NCBI RefSeq assembly: GCF_015207395.1
Contig: NZ_JADEWX010000004.1
Span: 30,628 to 94,627, forward strand
Length of the DNA stretch: 64,000 nucleotides
Source of the DNA: Nodosilinea sp. LEGE 07088
Lineage (GTDB): Bacteria > Cyanobacteriota > Cyanobacteriia > Phormidesmidales > Phormidesmidaceae
Reading direction: 5' to 3'
A program made the position numbers and the translations under genes. Each line of letters opens with the position of its first letter. Within the stretch, counting starts at the first letter, position 1. This document shows, in pieces, positions 1 to 8,838 of this stretch. The notes beneath the pieces are model-generated. The model did no database searches and had not been told where the DNA came from. It saw only the letters and a program-made list of their open reading frames with translations.

Positions 1-175
1 ACCCGTGAAATTTGAGAATTTGAATAGCCGGTTCAGAAAAGTGGGTCGTATCTTGCAGCAGCTCACTGGCCACTGGCTCGCGGAGAAAGTGACTATTTTC
101 TTTAATGATCTCCACCTTTGAGGGCTTGAACCCAGGGGCGGCGGCAGGGGTTGATTTGATCGGAGTCTGAACCAT
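1..175 (-). CDS. sir: Ferredoxin-sulfite reductase, N-terminal fragment (runs off left edge)
   Basis: Minus-strand frame of 58 codons from an ATG at 175 to the window edge, with no stop. After a variable Pro/Ala-rich leader it reads [19 protein letters not shown] and then [17 protein letters not shown], which I recognise as the conserved N-terminus of cyanobacterial ferredoxin-dependent sulfite reductase. That siroheme/4Fe-4S enzyme reduces sulfite to sulfide in sulfur assimilation. Only about a tenth of the usual ~640 residues is present, so catalytic cysteines cannot be checked. An in-frame ATG at 271 would add 32 residues of weaker character, so 175 is preferred. Nitrite reductase is a less likely relative. 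Confidence 0.82.
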   Translation of the reverse strand, partial: MVQTPIKSTPAAAPGFKPSKVEIIKENSHFLREPVASELLQDTTHFSEPAIQILKFHG

Positions 176-476
176 AGCGGCAGGCAAGTAACCGTTTAAA
201 CAAAAAGCTCCAGGCGGCAGTAACGTGTGAGTGGTCTGCTTCCTGAAGGCGTAGACAGCGGCATTCTCCATAATCACCGGTAACTCGGTCGGGATTTAGG
301 TGAATGCCCAACTTATCCTACCACCGGATCCAAAAAAACCGCTAGCATTAACCACGGAAGTTCACAGTTCTCAGCGTGGCTGCTCTTAGAGCATAGGATC
401 GAGTGGGAGGACTCGATTAAATTACCAGAGACCGCCACAAAAGGGCCTGTCGCTTTAGGATCAAACTAGGTTTTCT
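176..476. other. Intergenic region between divergent sir and crr7
   Basis: About 300 bases upstream of both sir (minus) and crr7 (plus), so it should carry both promoters. I found no convincing palindromic operator and no RNA gene. Open frames here are short and look like chance. Confidence 0.5.
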
Positions 477-488
477 AGGAGCGCTGCC

Positions 489-746
489 ATGGCCGACGCC
501 ATCATGTACCAAGAGGATATGTTTGTTGTGCTGATGCCCGGCATAGCAGAGGAGTTTCTCACCCCAGAGGAGCTGCTAGAGCGGCTGACGGGCCTACTGG
601 GCGATCGCCAGCATGACCTCCCCCGCGACCTGCAGCGCTTTGCCACCGTCGCCGACCAGGCCCAGCACCTGCGCGACACCACCTGCGAACTGGAACTCAG
701 CCCTGGTGAAACCATGCAGTGGTATGTGGTGCGGCTAGAGAAATAG
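489..746 (+). CDS. crr7: CRR7-family protein (chlororespiratory reduction protein 7)
   Basis: 85 residues, small and acidic, containing FLTPEELLERLTGLL, then DLPRDLQRF and a C-terminal QWYVVRLEK. This pattern matches the CRR7 (PF12095) family of cyanobacteria and plants. In Arabidopsis, CRR7 is needed for assembly of the chloroplast NDH-1 complex; the cyanobacterial role is inferred by homology. The ATG at 489 has an AGGAG ribosome-binding site seven bases upstream (477-481). It is divergent from sir and convergent with the phoX-type gene, so probably monocistronic. No membrane segment or signal peptide is visible, so it is likely cytosolic or peripherally membrane-bound. Confidence 0.8.
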   Translation: MADAIMYQEDMFVVLMPGIAEEFLTPEELLERLTGLLGDRQHDLPRDLQRFATVADQAQHLRDTTCELELSPGETMQWYVVRLEK

Positions 747-751
747 TTCTG

Positions 752-778
752 GGACTCCCCTAACGTCACAGGGAGTCC
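752..778. terminator. Hairpin between convergent crr7 and phoX
   Basis: Eight-base perfect stem GGACTCCC (752-759) / GGGAGTCC (771-778) with an 11-base loop, midway between two convergent stop codons. There is no U-tract on either side, so it may be only an mRNA 3'-end stabiliser or a weak bidirectional terminator. Confidence 0.4.
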
Positions 779-826
779 GACCAGCGCCGAGCTCTCTGTC
801 ATGGTTACATTCTCAGCAAGCGTTCC

Positions 827-3055
827 TTAAACCGCGATTTTACCGCCGTCATCGCGGGTAATCACCACCGTAGCGGAACGGGGACGAGCATCGCCGCCAT
901 CGGGCCAGTGGCTGGTGAACTGGGTTGGATCGCTAGCCGAGCCGCTATTTTCACCGGGGTGCTGAATATTCACAAAGATCACCGTGCCGTCGGGCGACTC
1001 GGTGATACCGGTGATTTCACAGTCAACTGGCCCCACCAAAAACCGACGTAATATCGTGGGGCTAGCCGATTTACCCAGATAGGTCTTCACCTGCTGGTCG
1101 GCGTCGGCGTTGGTGGGCACGGCCTTGTTCATCACCAGCTTGGCCTCGCCATCGCCGACGGTTCCCGGCAGGGCCGCCAGCATCATGCAGTTGGTGGTGT
1201 CAGTGTAGTAGCTGTCATCGGTCTGTAGCCATAGCAAACCGGGTACCGCGTCGCTAAACCAGAGGCCATCGGGGCTGGAGAAGTCATTCTCATCGGTGAG
1301 GCCCGACAGGTTGACATCGGCCTCGGCACTGGCTTTAGCGCCAAACAGGTAGACATCCCAGTTAAAGGTTGTGGCCCCGTGGCTGCCGTCGGCCTCGCGC
1401 CAGCGAATAATGTGGCCATTGACATTGCCCTGGCTGACTTTTTCACCCTTGGCGTCGGCGTAGTAGCGGGGGTTAGCGGCATTGAGAGAGGTCTTGACCC
1501 CGCGCCCACTGCTGCTCGAAACGCTATTGGTTAGCGTTACGTAGACATCGCCATTCACCGGGTTGACGCCGCCCCACTCGGGGCGATCCATTTTGGTGGC
1601 GCCTGCCGCATCGGCGGCAATGCGGGCGTTAATCAGCACGTCGGCTTCGTCGACAAAGGCATAGTCGGCGTAGTTGGCGATGTCGGGGTTGCTGAGGCTG
1701 AGGAGTAGCCAATCGCCAGTGCCATCGTCGTTAAATTTAGCGGCGTACAGCGTCCCCGCATTCAGGTATTTGTCTCCAGCGGCCATACCCCCGGTAGCAT
1801 CCTCAGGGGCCCACTTGGCTGCTGAGACAAACTTATAAATGTACTCGTTGCGCGAATCATCGCCGGAGTAAAACACCAGGGGCTGCCCGGCCACCGCTGG
1901 GGCAGGCCAACAGCCCTCGTGGGCAAAGCGGCCAATGGCGGTGCGCTTTTGGGGCATGGCCTCGGGGTTGAAGGGGTCGATTTCAACCACCCAGCCAAAG
2001 GTATTGGCCACGTTGCGGTAGTCAGCGCTGGGGCTGCTACCTGTTTTGCTGGTATCCCAGCGTTGGTAGAAGTCGGCATCTTGGGCCGCCTCGGCCCGCG
2101 ACCAGTTATAGCGACCTGAGGTTTCGCTACCAATGCCGTAGCGCTTAAAGGCGGTGGCTTCTTTCTCGGTTCGTACCGCGTCGTCTTCGCGGCGGTTGAA
2201 GTAGCCGGCCCAGTTTTCTTCGCAGGTGAGGTAGGTGCCCCAGGGGGTATGGCCGTTGGCACAGTTGTTGAGGGTGCCGCGAGTCTGTTCGCCACTGGGG
2301 GAATAGGTAGTAGCCAGCATGGCGCTGCCACGAACCGGGCCGCTGATCTGGCAGGGGGTGGCGGCGGTAATGCGGCGGTTGTAGGGCGAATTGAGGTTGA
2401 GGTCGTAGGTTGAACCCTGCTTGACCACCTCAACAATGGTCACCCCGTGGGCGGCGACTTCTTTGTCGATTTCGATCGCAGGCCGAGCATCGGTGCTCTC
2501 AGGGCCGTAGTTAGTAGGGCCGTTGGGGTGAACAAAGCCCAGGTCTTCGCAGACTTCGTTATTGATGCAGAGGAGGGCGCGATCGCGGCCACTGGGGTCC
2601 CAACCTGTGCCGGCTTGGTTGAGGCCAAAGTAGTGCATGGCGTCGTTGTGGTCGCCAGCCCGCAGGTCAAAGTCGTTGTCGGTGCCGTCATTCTTATAGG
2701 GGGTAGCGCTGCTGCTGATCGGGTCACCCGTAGCCAACAGCACTCGGGCAGTGTAGCCCTCGGGTACCACTAGGGCATCGGCAACGCTCTTGGCCACGGG
2801 GCTAAAGCTCAGGCCAAGACCAGCCGCTTGGGCGGTTTGCCCGGTTTGATTGGCAGAGTCAGCCAAAAACGCCAGCCCCATGCCCAGCATTGACGCTGCG
2901 GCCAAAGACGAACTGCCCTTCAGAAAACCTCGCCGTCCCATGCGGGCGCGGGCTAAAACGTGGTCAAAGGAGTCGTTGCTAGAGGTGTTGTAGCACCTAT
3001 CCTCACCATTGATGACTCGCTTGATAGCCGTGCGGAAATCTTGCTTCTTTGCCAT
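827..3055 (-). CDS. phoX: PhoX-family (DUF839) phosphatase, Tat-exported
   Basis: 742 residues from the ATG at 3055. A frame extension to 3115 is open but adds only low-quality sequence. The twin-arginine motif RRGFLKG at about residues 41-47 is followed by a hydrophobic Ala/Leu segment, predicting Tat export to the periplasm. The body is a DUF839/PhoX beta-propeller; the GTYLTCEENW motif (TCEE about residues 277-280) corresponds to the metal-ligand cysteine region of PhoX, whose known members use a Ca/Fe cofactor to hydrolyse phosphomonoesters. A Pho-box-like triple repeat lies 64 bases upstream, fitting phosphate-starvation control. Whether this is a true alkaline phosphatase or another DUF839 enzyme is not settled by sequence alone. 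Confidence 0.85.
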   Translation of the reverse strand: MAKKQDFRTAIKRVINGEDRCYNTSSNDSFDHVLARARMGRRGFLKGSSSLAAASMLGMGLAFLADSANQTGQTAQAAGLGLSFSPVAKSVADALVVPEGYTARVLLATGDPISSSATPYKNDGTDNDFDLRAGDHNDAMHYFGLNQAGTGWDPSGRDRALLCINNEVCEDLGFVHPNGPTNYGPESTDARPAIEIDKEVAAHGVTIVEVVKQGSTYDLNLNSPYNRRITAATPCQISGPVRGSAMLATTYSPSGEQTRGTLNNCANGHTPWGTYLTCEENWAGYFNRREDDAVRTEKEATAFKRYGIGSETSGRYNWSRAEAAQDADFYQRWDTSKTGSSPSADYRNVANTFGWVVEIDPFNPEAMPQKRTAIGRFAHEGCWPAPAVAGQPLVFYSGDDSRNEYIYKFVSAAKWAPEDATGGMAAGDKYLNAGTLYAAKFNDDGTGDWLLLSLSNPDIANYADYAFVDEADVLINARIAADAAGATKMDRPEWGGVNPVNGDVYVTLTNSVSSSSGRGVKTSLNAANPRYYADAKGEKVSQGNVNGHIIRWREADGSHGATTFNWDVYLFGAKASAEADVNLSGLTDENDFSSPDGLWFSDAVPGLLWLQTDDSYYTDTTNCMMLAALPGTVGDGEAKLVMNKAVPTNADADQQVKTYLGKSASPTILRRFLVGPVDCEITGITESPDGTVIFVNIQHPGENSGSASDPTQFTSHWPDGGDARPRSATVVITRDDGGKIAV

Positions 3056-3118
3056 AGCGGGGCCAGTTTCACGAATTTTTAACTGTCGATAAAATAGTAC
3101 GGGGCTGCCGCCCAAAAA

Positions 3119-3148
3119 GCTTTAACGATTGTTTAGCGCTGATTTAAG
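3119..3148 (-). promoter_or_regulatory. Candidate Pho box upstream of phoX
   Basis: Read on the minus strand, three direct 8-mers CTTAAATC, GCTAAACA and GTTAAAGC are separated by exactly three bases each (11-bp period). This is the architecture described for cyanobacterial PhoB/SphR boxes, where PyTTAAPyPy-like 8-mers repeat with 3-bp gaps. The box ends 63 bases before the phoX ATG, a sensible activator distance. The half-sites deviate from consensus, so this is a candidate. Confidence 0.55.
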
Positions 3149-3530
3149 GATGCATGAAGGCGCGATCGCTCAGGCCGCACTCCCCCACGGCTTCAGACCG
3201 GCGTATACTCAGGGCAGTCACCGACTCAGGATGGGCCGCAAATTTTGGGGGGCCTTGAACCTAGCAATCTGAAGCGAAAATAACCAGCTGTTGACTAACG
3301 TGGCAACCCTTATGAGACCTGGAATTCCCGTTTTGCCTTCTGCCTTTCAGTACTAGTACTCGAAGGCTGAAATATGTCCACCGTTCCAGATCGCTTGGCT
3401 CCCTAGCTCCCCTGCTCCCTAGCCCTAAGGAATAGTATCTAAACTTGCGCCGTGGAGTACTAGGGCGTTACCCCATCTATAACCCTACTTTTCATGCGGC
3501 AACGCCCTCAATGGCATGGTCTGATTTGTA
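3149..3530. other. Intergenic region upstream of glycosyltransferase pair
   Basis: About 380 bases between divergent phoX and the glycosyltransferase genes. It includes a HIP1 octamer near 3162-3169 and a CT-rich stretch around 3395-3425 with repeated GCTCCCTAG-like words. I see no gene, no RNA and no clear promoter. Confidence 0.5.
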
Positions 3531-4328
3531 ATGCATCTCTCAATTATCACCATCAGCAAAGATGATCCAAACGGCTTAAGTGATACGCTCACCTCTACTC
3601 AAGACATTGGTTCCATCGAGCAAATTGTGGTATTGGGTGGCGATCATTCTCGGATTTCTGTAGACATTGCCAAGCCCTTTAATTGCACCTCTATACAACA
3701 GCTAGATCAGGGAATATCCGCTGCCTTTAATCTGGGTTTGGCCCAGGCCACAGGGCTGGGGGTTATGTTTCTCAACGGGGGCGATATTTTACTTGAACCA
3801 GCGCTGATTTCCCATGCGCTCGATTGGTTAGATCAGCATCCAGACATCGATATTTTGCTGTACGATGCCATTTTTGACGATGCCTTAACGGGGCCCTATC
3901 GCTATCGGGCCCAGGGCTTTTATGGCCCTCGACTCAATCGCATTGGGTTGGGTATGCCTGGTTCCCACCAGGCGATGGTTGTGCGGCGCAGCAGTTTTGC
4001 CCAGGTCGGGGCGTTTAACCCAGAGTATCAGGTGGCTATGGACTATGACTGGCTTTGCCGCTGGCATAAAATCTCGGTTTCAACCCGTTGTGTTTACTCG
4101 GTAGACTTCCCGCCAGTGGTGCAGGTAGATGGAAAAGGTATTTCCATATCTCGTGAACCGCTTTGCCTATACGAGTGCTTTTGGGTACTCCGCAGAAATG
4201 GCCTATTTAAGGGCCGGTATGCTGTGGATTATTTAAACCGTTTGTTGCGGTTTTGTACCCGCTATACCATGATGAAACTTAGGCTCAATTCGCTGGTAGC
4301 TAAGATAAAACAATGGAAACACCAATAG
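3531..4328 (+). CDS. Family 2 glycosyltransferase
   Basis: 265 residues with a GT-A fold signature: N-terminal LSIITISKDD, then a nucleotide-sugar pocket and VMFLNGGDIL in the position of the usual DXD region. The MPGSHQAMVVRRSSF stretch and a following AMDYDWLCRW are typical of WcaE/colanic-acid-type GT2 enzymes. Likely transfers a sugar to an exopolysaccharide or lipid-linked acceptor in the cytoplasm; donor and acceptor cannot be read from sequence. Its 3' end overlaps the next glycosyltransferase by 16 bases, so the two are translationally coupled. No good ribosome-binding site precedes the ATG. Confidence 0.8.
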   Translation: MHLSIITISKDDPNGLSDTLTSTQDIGSIEQIVVLGGDHSRISVDIAKPFNCTSIQQLDQGISAAFNLGLAQATGLGVMFLNGGDILLEPALISHALDWLDQHPDIDILLYDAIFDDALTGPYRYRAQGFYGPRLNRIGLGMPGSHQAMVVRRSSFAQVGAFNPEYQVAMDYDWLCRWHKISVSTRCVYSVDFPPVVQVDGKGISISREPLCLYECFWVLRRNGLFKGRYAVDYLNRLLRFCTRYTMMKLRLNSLVAKIKQWKHQ

Positions 4329-5332
4329 AGTTATCTATTGTTGTGCCCGCCTACAATGCCGATGCCTTTTTAGATCGGTTATTCACGTCGTTTCTAACCA
4401 TGGCGGGTGACGTTACCCGTTGCGAGCTGATCGTCGTCAACGATGGCTCAACCGATGCGACTCCCGCGCTTATCAACCAGTGGATGGCCCGTGGACAGAT
4501 GCCTCTGAGGCTGGTGAATACCCCTGGGCTGGGGCCGGGGCAGGCCCGAGAAGCCGGGGCTCTCCACGCCCAGGCACCCTGGGTGGCCCTGGTGGATGCG
4601 GATGAATACTTTAGCCCGGGTTGGCTGCGGGCCGCCCTAGACTTTGTGGATGCCCCTGGCAATGCCGTGGGGTGTGAGGGCGTGGTCGAAATCTGCGATC
4701 GCAACACCATCTCCCTATTTACTCACCAGACCCAGTCCCTCACCCCAGGGCGCTATCTCACCGCCAATTTAATCCTCAAGCGAGATAGAGTCAGGTTTTA
4801 CAAAGGCTATGGCCGACGGTTCTACTTTCGAGAAGACAGCGACTTGGCCTTTCAGCTCTTGGCCGATGGCGAAACTATTGCCCACAGCCCTAACCTCCTG
4901 CTCTACCACCCCCCCCTACCGGCAGTTTGGTGGCAGCCCATTCGTCTGGCTCTCCGCTACCAGTACGATGCGCTGCTCGCCTATCGTTTTCCGCGCCGCT
5001 ACTGGGTCGATGTGGATGTACACCTGCGCATTCCCCACCTGAGGCTGCTGCTGCTGCTGCTGTGCAGCCTGCTCCAGATCACCGGCCTCGTGCTCCTGGT
5101 TAAACATATCGCGATGGGTACCCCCCCGTGGCTGCCCCTGGGTCTACTGGCCGTCAGTCCGCTATTGTCGCTGGTGCCCGTTTTGCTCTACGTGCCGCCT
5201 CAACAAATCAGGCTCGCTCAGCTGCCCCCGGCATGGCTGGTTCATCAGGTGGTTCCCCTCCTGACCCTGGGCTCGTGGGTCTATGGGTTTTGGCAACATC
5301 GCGGCGAACCCCGCTATTGTCCCCATCCATAG
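4313..5332 (+). CDS. Family 2 glycosyltransferase with C-terminal membrane segments
   Basis: 339 residues. N-terminal ELSIVVPAYNAD and VVNDGSTDAT are the classic GT2 nucleotide-binding strands, and VALVDADEYF gives the DXD motif (about residues 95-97). Two or three hydrophobic segments after residue 240, including a run of leucines, should anchor it in the plasma membrane. Overlaps the upstream GT2 gene, so the pair probably builds one glycan. The stop codon lies inside the first unit of a 14-bp tandem repeat, so the extreme C-terminus may have been reshaped by that repeat. Confidence 0.83.
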   Translation: METPIELSIVVPAYNADAFLDRLFTSFLTMAGDVTRCELIVVNDGSTDATPALINQWMARGQMPLRLVNTPGLGPGQAREAGALHAQAPWVALVDADEYFSPGWLRAALDFVDAPGNAVGCEGVVEICDRNTISLFTHQTQSLTPGRYLTANLILKRDRVRFYKGYGRRFYFREDSDLAFQLLADGETIAHSPNLLLYHPPLPAVWWQPIRLALRYQYDALLAYRFPRRYWVDVDVHLRIPHLRLLLLLLCSLLQITGLVLLVKHIAMGTPPWLPLGLLAVSPLLSLVPVLLYVPPQQIRLAQLPPAWLVHQVVPLLTLGSWVYGFWQHRGEPRYCPHP

Positions 5333-5379
5333 AGCCCCATCCATAGAGCCTCATCCATAGAGCCCCATCCATAGAGCCA
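5324..5379 (+). repeat. 14-bp tandem repeat, four copies
   Basis: Unit CATCCATAGAGCCC repeated four times with one substitution each in copies 2 and 4. Copy 1 contains the TAG stop (5330-5332) of the glycosyltransferase. No period-3 constraint is visible after the stop, so it looks like replication-slippage expansion. Confidence 0.9.
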
Positions 5380-5431
5380 TCACTGGGCGGCTGGGTTTGC
5401 CACCCTGCGACCTAGCGGGGTAGGGCTGGCA

Positions 5432-6286
5432 CTAGCGTGATCCCATAGGCCATCGCTGTAGGCGGCGGGTCACAATACCCTGGCGGGGGCTAAACAGTAG
5501 CGCCAGCAAAAACCCCGCAAACACAGTCAACCCGATCGCAGGCCCGGATGGAATATCTAAATAGTAGCTGCCGTACATGCCCACGACCCCAAACAGCACC
5601 CCGAGGGCCGCCCCGAGCAGCATCATCCAGTGGAGTTCGGTGACCAGCAGGTAGGCGGTCGCAGCCGGGCCAATCATCAGGGCCACCACCAGAATGACGC
5701 CAACGGTTTTGATCCCCGCGATGATGGCCAGGGTAATGGCGGCCATCAGACCGATATTGATGCGATGGACGGGTAACCCCAAGGCCTCGGCCCCCAAGGG
5801 GTCGAAGGTGACAAACAACAGCTCTTTGTAAAACAGGCCCACCCCAATCAGCACCAGCGCGGCAATGGCGGCAATTTGCCAGACATCGGCGGCGTTGATG
5901 CTGAGAATGTCGCCAAAGAGCAGCTGCTCTAGGGAAACCCGGCTACCCAATAGGGTCAGCAGGGTAATTCCCAATGAGAAAAACGTGGAGAAGGTAATGG
6001 CCATGGCGGTGTCGGCCTTAATCCGCGACTGGGTGCGAATCCAGGTGATGACGAAGGTGCTGAAGAGGCCGCAGGTGAAGGCTCCAATGAGGATGGGGAG
6101 GTTGAAAAAGCTGGCGATCGCCAGCCCCGGCAGCACCCCGTGGGCCACCACGTCCCCCAGCATGGCCATGCGCTGCACGATCAGGTAGGTACCGATAACC
6201 GGGCAGAGCATGCCCACCAACAGGCTGGCCACCAGCGCCTGGCGCATGAAGTCGTAGCTGAGGGGGTCTAAAAGCCAATCCATCAC
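5432..6286 (-). CDS. Metal (Zn/Mn/Fe) ABC transporter permease, ABC-3 family
   Basis: 284 residues, almost entirely hydrophobic with about eight predicted membrane segments. The VQRMAMLGDVVAHGVLPGLAI motif near residues 38-58 is diagnostic for ZnuB/MntB/TroC-type permeases of the ABC-3 family, which move divalent metals across the plasma membrane with a separate ATPase and solute-binding protein. Neither partner lies in this window. Its start overlaps the 3' end of the upstream YkvA-type gene by four bases. Whether the metal is Zn or Mn cannot be decided here. Confidence 0.85.
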   Translation of the reverse strand: MMDWLLDPLSYDFMRQALVASLLVGMLCPVIGTYLIVQRMAMLGDVVAHGVLPGLAIASFFNLPILIGAFTCGLFSTFVITWIRTQSRIKADTAMAITFSTFFSLGITLLTLLGSRVSLEQLLFGDILSINAADVWQIAAIAALVLIGVGLFYKELLFVTFDPLGAEALGLPVHRINIGLMAAITLAIIAGIKTVGVILVVALMIGPAATAYLLVTELHWMMLLGAALGVLFGVVGMYGSYYLDIPSGPAIGLTVFAGFLLALLFSPRQGIVTRRLQRWPMGSR

Positions 6287-6573
6287 AATTGCTCAGCATC
6301 TGCGGGCAGGGCAGCAACATCGATATCCGCAGAGTCACCCAGCGCCCTTTGCTCTTTCATGGTCTGGCGGCGATCGAGCAGTACCTGGGTAATGCCGGTA
6401 GCCAGAAGGGTGGCCACGACACCGTCGTCAATCCAGCCGACGATGGGAATCAAGTCAGGAGAAAAGTCGATCGGGCTAACCAGGTAGAGCAGCGAGGCCC
6501 CCATCACCACCCAGCGGTAGCGGGGATGCTTTAGAAGAGCATTGTAGAAACGGCTAAAAAATGGAATTTTCAT
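6283..6573 (-). CDS. YkvA-family (DUF1232) small membrane protein
   Basis: 96 residues. The core RYRWVVMGASLLYLVSPID followed by DLIPIVGWIDDGVVA is the DUF1232/YkvA signature, a short domain with one or two membrane-associated helices and no assigned biochemical activity. The tail after residue 70 is charged. A 4-base overlap with the following permease gene suggests co-translation and perhaps a role in metal homeostasis, but that is inference from position only. Confidence 0.8.
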   Translation of the reverse strand: MKIPFFSRFYNALLKHPRYRWVVMGASLLYLVSPIDFSPDLIPIVGWIDDGVVATLLATGITQVLLDRRQTMKEQRALGDSADIDVAALPADAEQL

Positions 6574-6835
6574 AGGCCAGGGGGGATGATTGGGAGGCAG
6601 AGGTATCTTACGACTATTTTAGATTTTGGATTGGCGATTTTGGCCCTGTCCCCTGCCCTAGGCGCTTTCTGGAACGCTGTCTGAATGTCTATAATGCTGC
6701 CCAGCCTGGCTCCAATCAATCTCGAAACAATCAGCCTTGGGGGCCATAGATTGCTCAGCGAGGGGTTGCCCAGCGTATTCCCTGAACGTAGGTAAACCAT
6801 AGAATCTTGAGAAAATTTTCAGCCCCTATTCCCAG

Positions 6836-6861
6836 GATTCGGCTTACTGATTCGGCTTACT
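6836..6861. repeat. 13-bp tandem duplication over a stop codon
   Basis: GATTCGGCTTACT occurs twice head to tail (6836-6848 and 6849-6861). The second copy contains the stop codon of the neighbouring minus-strand DUF6544/6920-like gene. Confidence 0.85.
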
Positions 6862-7633
6862 GATATTGAGCGCTGTCGAGGGTGGCTCGAAAGAATTCTC
6901 CTTCTGACTCGAAGCGATCGCGCCGCGTCTCGGGCAGAGAATCGCCGCCAAAATACCACCCCACTCGAAACTGGGTGGGAATGGTGTAGCCGCCAAAGGT
7001 CGATTCTTGCTCCATATAGCCGCCAAAGGCGACGTAGCGATGCTCGGTATCGTCAGGGTTGCCCCAGCGATTAAAGCTGATGCTCTGTAGCCGCCCGGCA
7101 ACATCCACCGTCAATATCAGGTTGGTGGTCTCTGCGCCATAGCTCACTGAGGCCTGGGTCTGGGTCTCGCTCAGGTCGCTCCAGATAACCCCAGGCTTTA
7201 GCAAAGCGGACGGTAGCCAGATCTGCTCCCCCAGCAGGCGGCCAATGGCGGAGCGGGTCATGTCGGGGCCATCGGCTACCATGACGGGCATCAATCCCAG
7301 CAGCTTCCACCGCATGGCTCCATCTCCATCGACCAGGCGATCGCTTCCTAGAATTGGCAACCCCTGCACCCAGGCCGTGGCCTGCCAGATCAGGCCTCGC
7401 TGGGGGTAAATTACCTGCTCGGCGCGGAAGGGTGACCAGGCCTTGAGCTTGATCTGCCCATGCATGCGCAGCCGAACGGCGGTGGCGAGGGGTGTATTGG
7501 GGGCAATCGCATGCTCCAGATATCGCCGTGCCACCGGGGGTAAGGGGGCGATCGCCGCTGCCTCAAACACCTGGTTCTGGCCTTGAACCGAGCGCCACAG
7601 CGCCTTGAGGGAAGTAGATGTCGCCGCAGTCAT
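6857..7633 (-). CDS. Conserved protein, DUF6544/DUF6920-like
   Basis: 258 residues, no signal peptide or membrane segment. It contains LPPVARRYLEHAIAP near residue 30 followed by RLRMHGQIKLKAWSPFRAEQVI. This layout matches the DUF6544/6920 family of uncharacterised bacterial proteins. Possible role unknown. It lies seven bases downstream of the aldo/keto reductase stop on the same strand, so the two are probably one transcript. Its stop codon is inside a 13-bp tandem duplication. Confidence 0.7.
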   Translation of the reverse strand: MTAATSTSLKALWRSVQGQNQVFEAAAIAPLPPVARRYLEHAIAPNTPLATAVRLRMHGQIKLKAWSPFRAEQVIYPQRGLIWQATAWVQGLPILGSDRLVDGDGAMRWKLLGLMPVMVADGPDMTRSAIGRLLGEQIWLPSALLKPGVIWSDLSETQTQASVSYGAETTNLILTVDVAGRLQSISFNRWGNPDDTEHRYVAFGGYMEQESTFGGYTIPTQFRVGWYFGGDSLPETRRDRFESEGEFFRATLDSAQYQ

Positions 7634-7639
7634 CGCTCT

Positions 7640-8605
7640 CTACTCGCTAAAGTTCCACATCACCGGGTCATCGGGCAGATAGTCAGTCACGGTGCGGCTG
7701 ATGGCGTCGATTTCGACCAGATCGGCAGCAGATAGCGAAATCGCCCCGGCCTGAGCATTTTCCTTTGCCTGCTCAACGTTACGCGCGCCGACAATCGCCG
7801 TGGTCTGGGGCTGGGCGATCAGCCAGGCCAGGGCCAGGTTGCCCAGGGTGGTGTGGTGGCGATCGGCGATCGGTCGGAGTTGAGCTAAAGCAGCCTGGGC
7901 TCTGCCGTACAGCGGCGGCTGAAATAGCTTGTTTTTGCTGCGCACATCCTCCTTGGGGAACTGGTGGTCGGGGCCAAACTTACCGGTCAGCAGCCCTTGC
8001 GCCAGCGACGAATAGGCCAGAAGGGTCACCTCATTCTCTATGCAGTAGGGCAAAAGCTCGGCCTCGACCCCGCGCCAAAATAGGGAGTAGGGCGGCTGGA
8101 GACTGTCGATGCGGCCATAGGCCATGGTCTCGACCAGCTGCGCTGTGGAGAAGTTCGACACCCCGATCGCCCGAATCTTGCCCTGCTCCTTAAGCTGGTT
8201 CATTGCCCCCATGGTCTCAACCATGGGCACAATCTCGCTCTTGAACGCCCCCGATGGCCAGTGGATCTGGTACAGGTCGATCACATCGGTCTGCAGCCGC
8301 CTCAGGGAGTTTTCACAGGCCTCGATCACCTGGTCGGGCTTGAGGTGGTTGGCAAAGACTTTGGTGGCCAGGACGGTGCGATCGCGCCGCTCCCCCAGGG
8401 CTTTGCCGACGAGTTCCTCCGAATAGCCATTGCCGTAGACCTCCGCTGTGTCAAAGGTCGTTATCCCCGCATCCAGCGCCGCCCGCATGGCGTCAATCAC
8501 ATCCTGGTCTTCGATACCGACCCAGCCGCTCTTGCCCGCCTGCCAGGTACCAAAAATCAGCGGGGTAATCTCGATATCAGTTTTGCCCAGCTTGCGAGTT
8601 TCCAT
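7640..8605 (-). CDS. Aldo/keto reductase
   Basis: 321 residues, usual family length. The NADPH-dependent TIM-barrel tetrad is visible: Asp and Tyr in FDTAEVYGNG, Lys in VLATKVF and His in YQIHWPSG. The C-terminal cofactor-binding GARNVEQAKENA is also present. Likely a cytosolic carbonyl/aldehyde reductase; the substrate is not predictable. A minus-strand GCTTAGGT stretch directly before the ATG is a weak ribosome-binding site. Leads a two-gene unit with the downstream DUF6544/6920-like gene. Confidence 0.88.
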   Translation of the reverse strand: METRKLGKTDIEITPLIFGTWQAGKSGWVGIEDQDVIDAMRAALDAGITTFDTAEVYGNGYSEELVGKALGERRDRTVLATKVFANHLKPDQVIEACENSLRRLQTDVIDLYQIHWPSGAFKSEIVPMVETMGAMNQLKEQGKIRAIGVSNFSTAQLVETMAYGRIDSLQPPYSLFWRGVEAELLPYCIENEVTLLAYSSLAQGLLTGKFGPDHQFPKEDVRSKNKLFQPPLYGRAQAALAQLRPIADRHHTTLGNLALAWLIAQPQTTAIVGARNVEQAKENAQAGAISLSAADLVEIDAISRTVTDYLPDDPVMWNFSE

Positions 8606-8838
8606 ACCTAAGCGCCCTGATAAGACTGCAATTTATCCATAAAAGCCTGGTGTTCTGGAGATTGTAGCCCCTGCTGTACCATTGGCAGACAAGAAATTGA
8701 GATTACCCTCGTCTGATCTGACCGCAAAGACAGCATTGTCAACCCCTTGCCATAGAATCGCCACACCGGTTGCCTAGATTAGTGATTTAGCCCCAGCGGG
8801 TATGACCTACACCGCTAATTTCTTCAGGAAGATGCACT

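Noticed and set aside
102..311. 69-codon minus-strand frame near the left edge
   Set aside because: Out of frame with the sir N-terminus found on the same strand; it is a shadow of that gene and its leader.
6570..6800. 76-codon minus-strand frame between YkvA and DUF6544/6920-like genes
   Set aside because: Low-complexity, no conserved features; intergenic.
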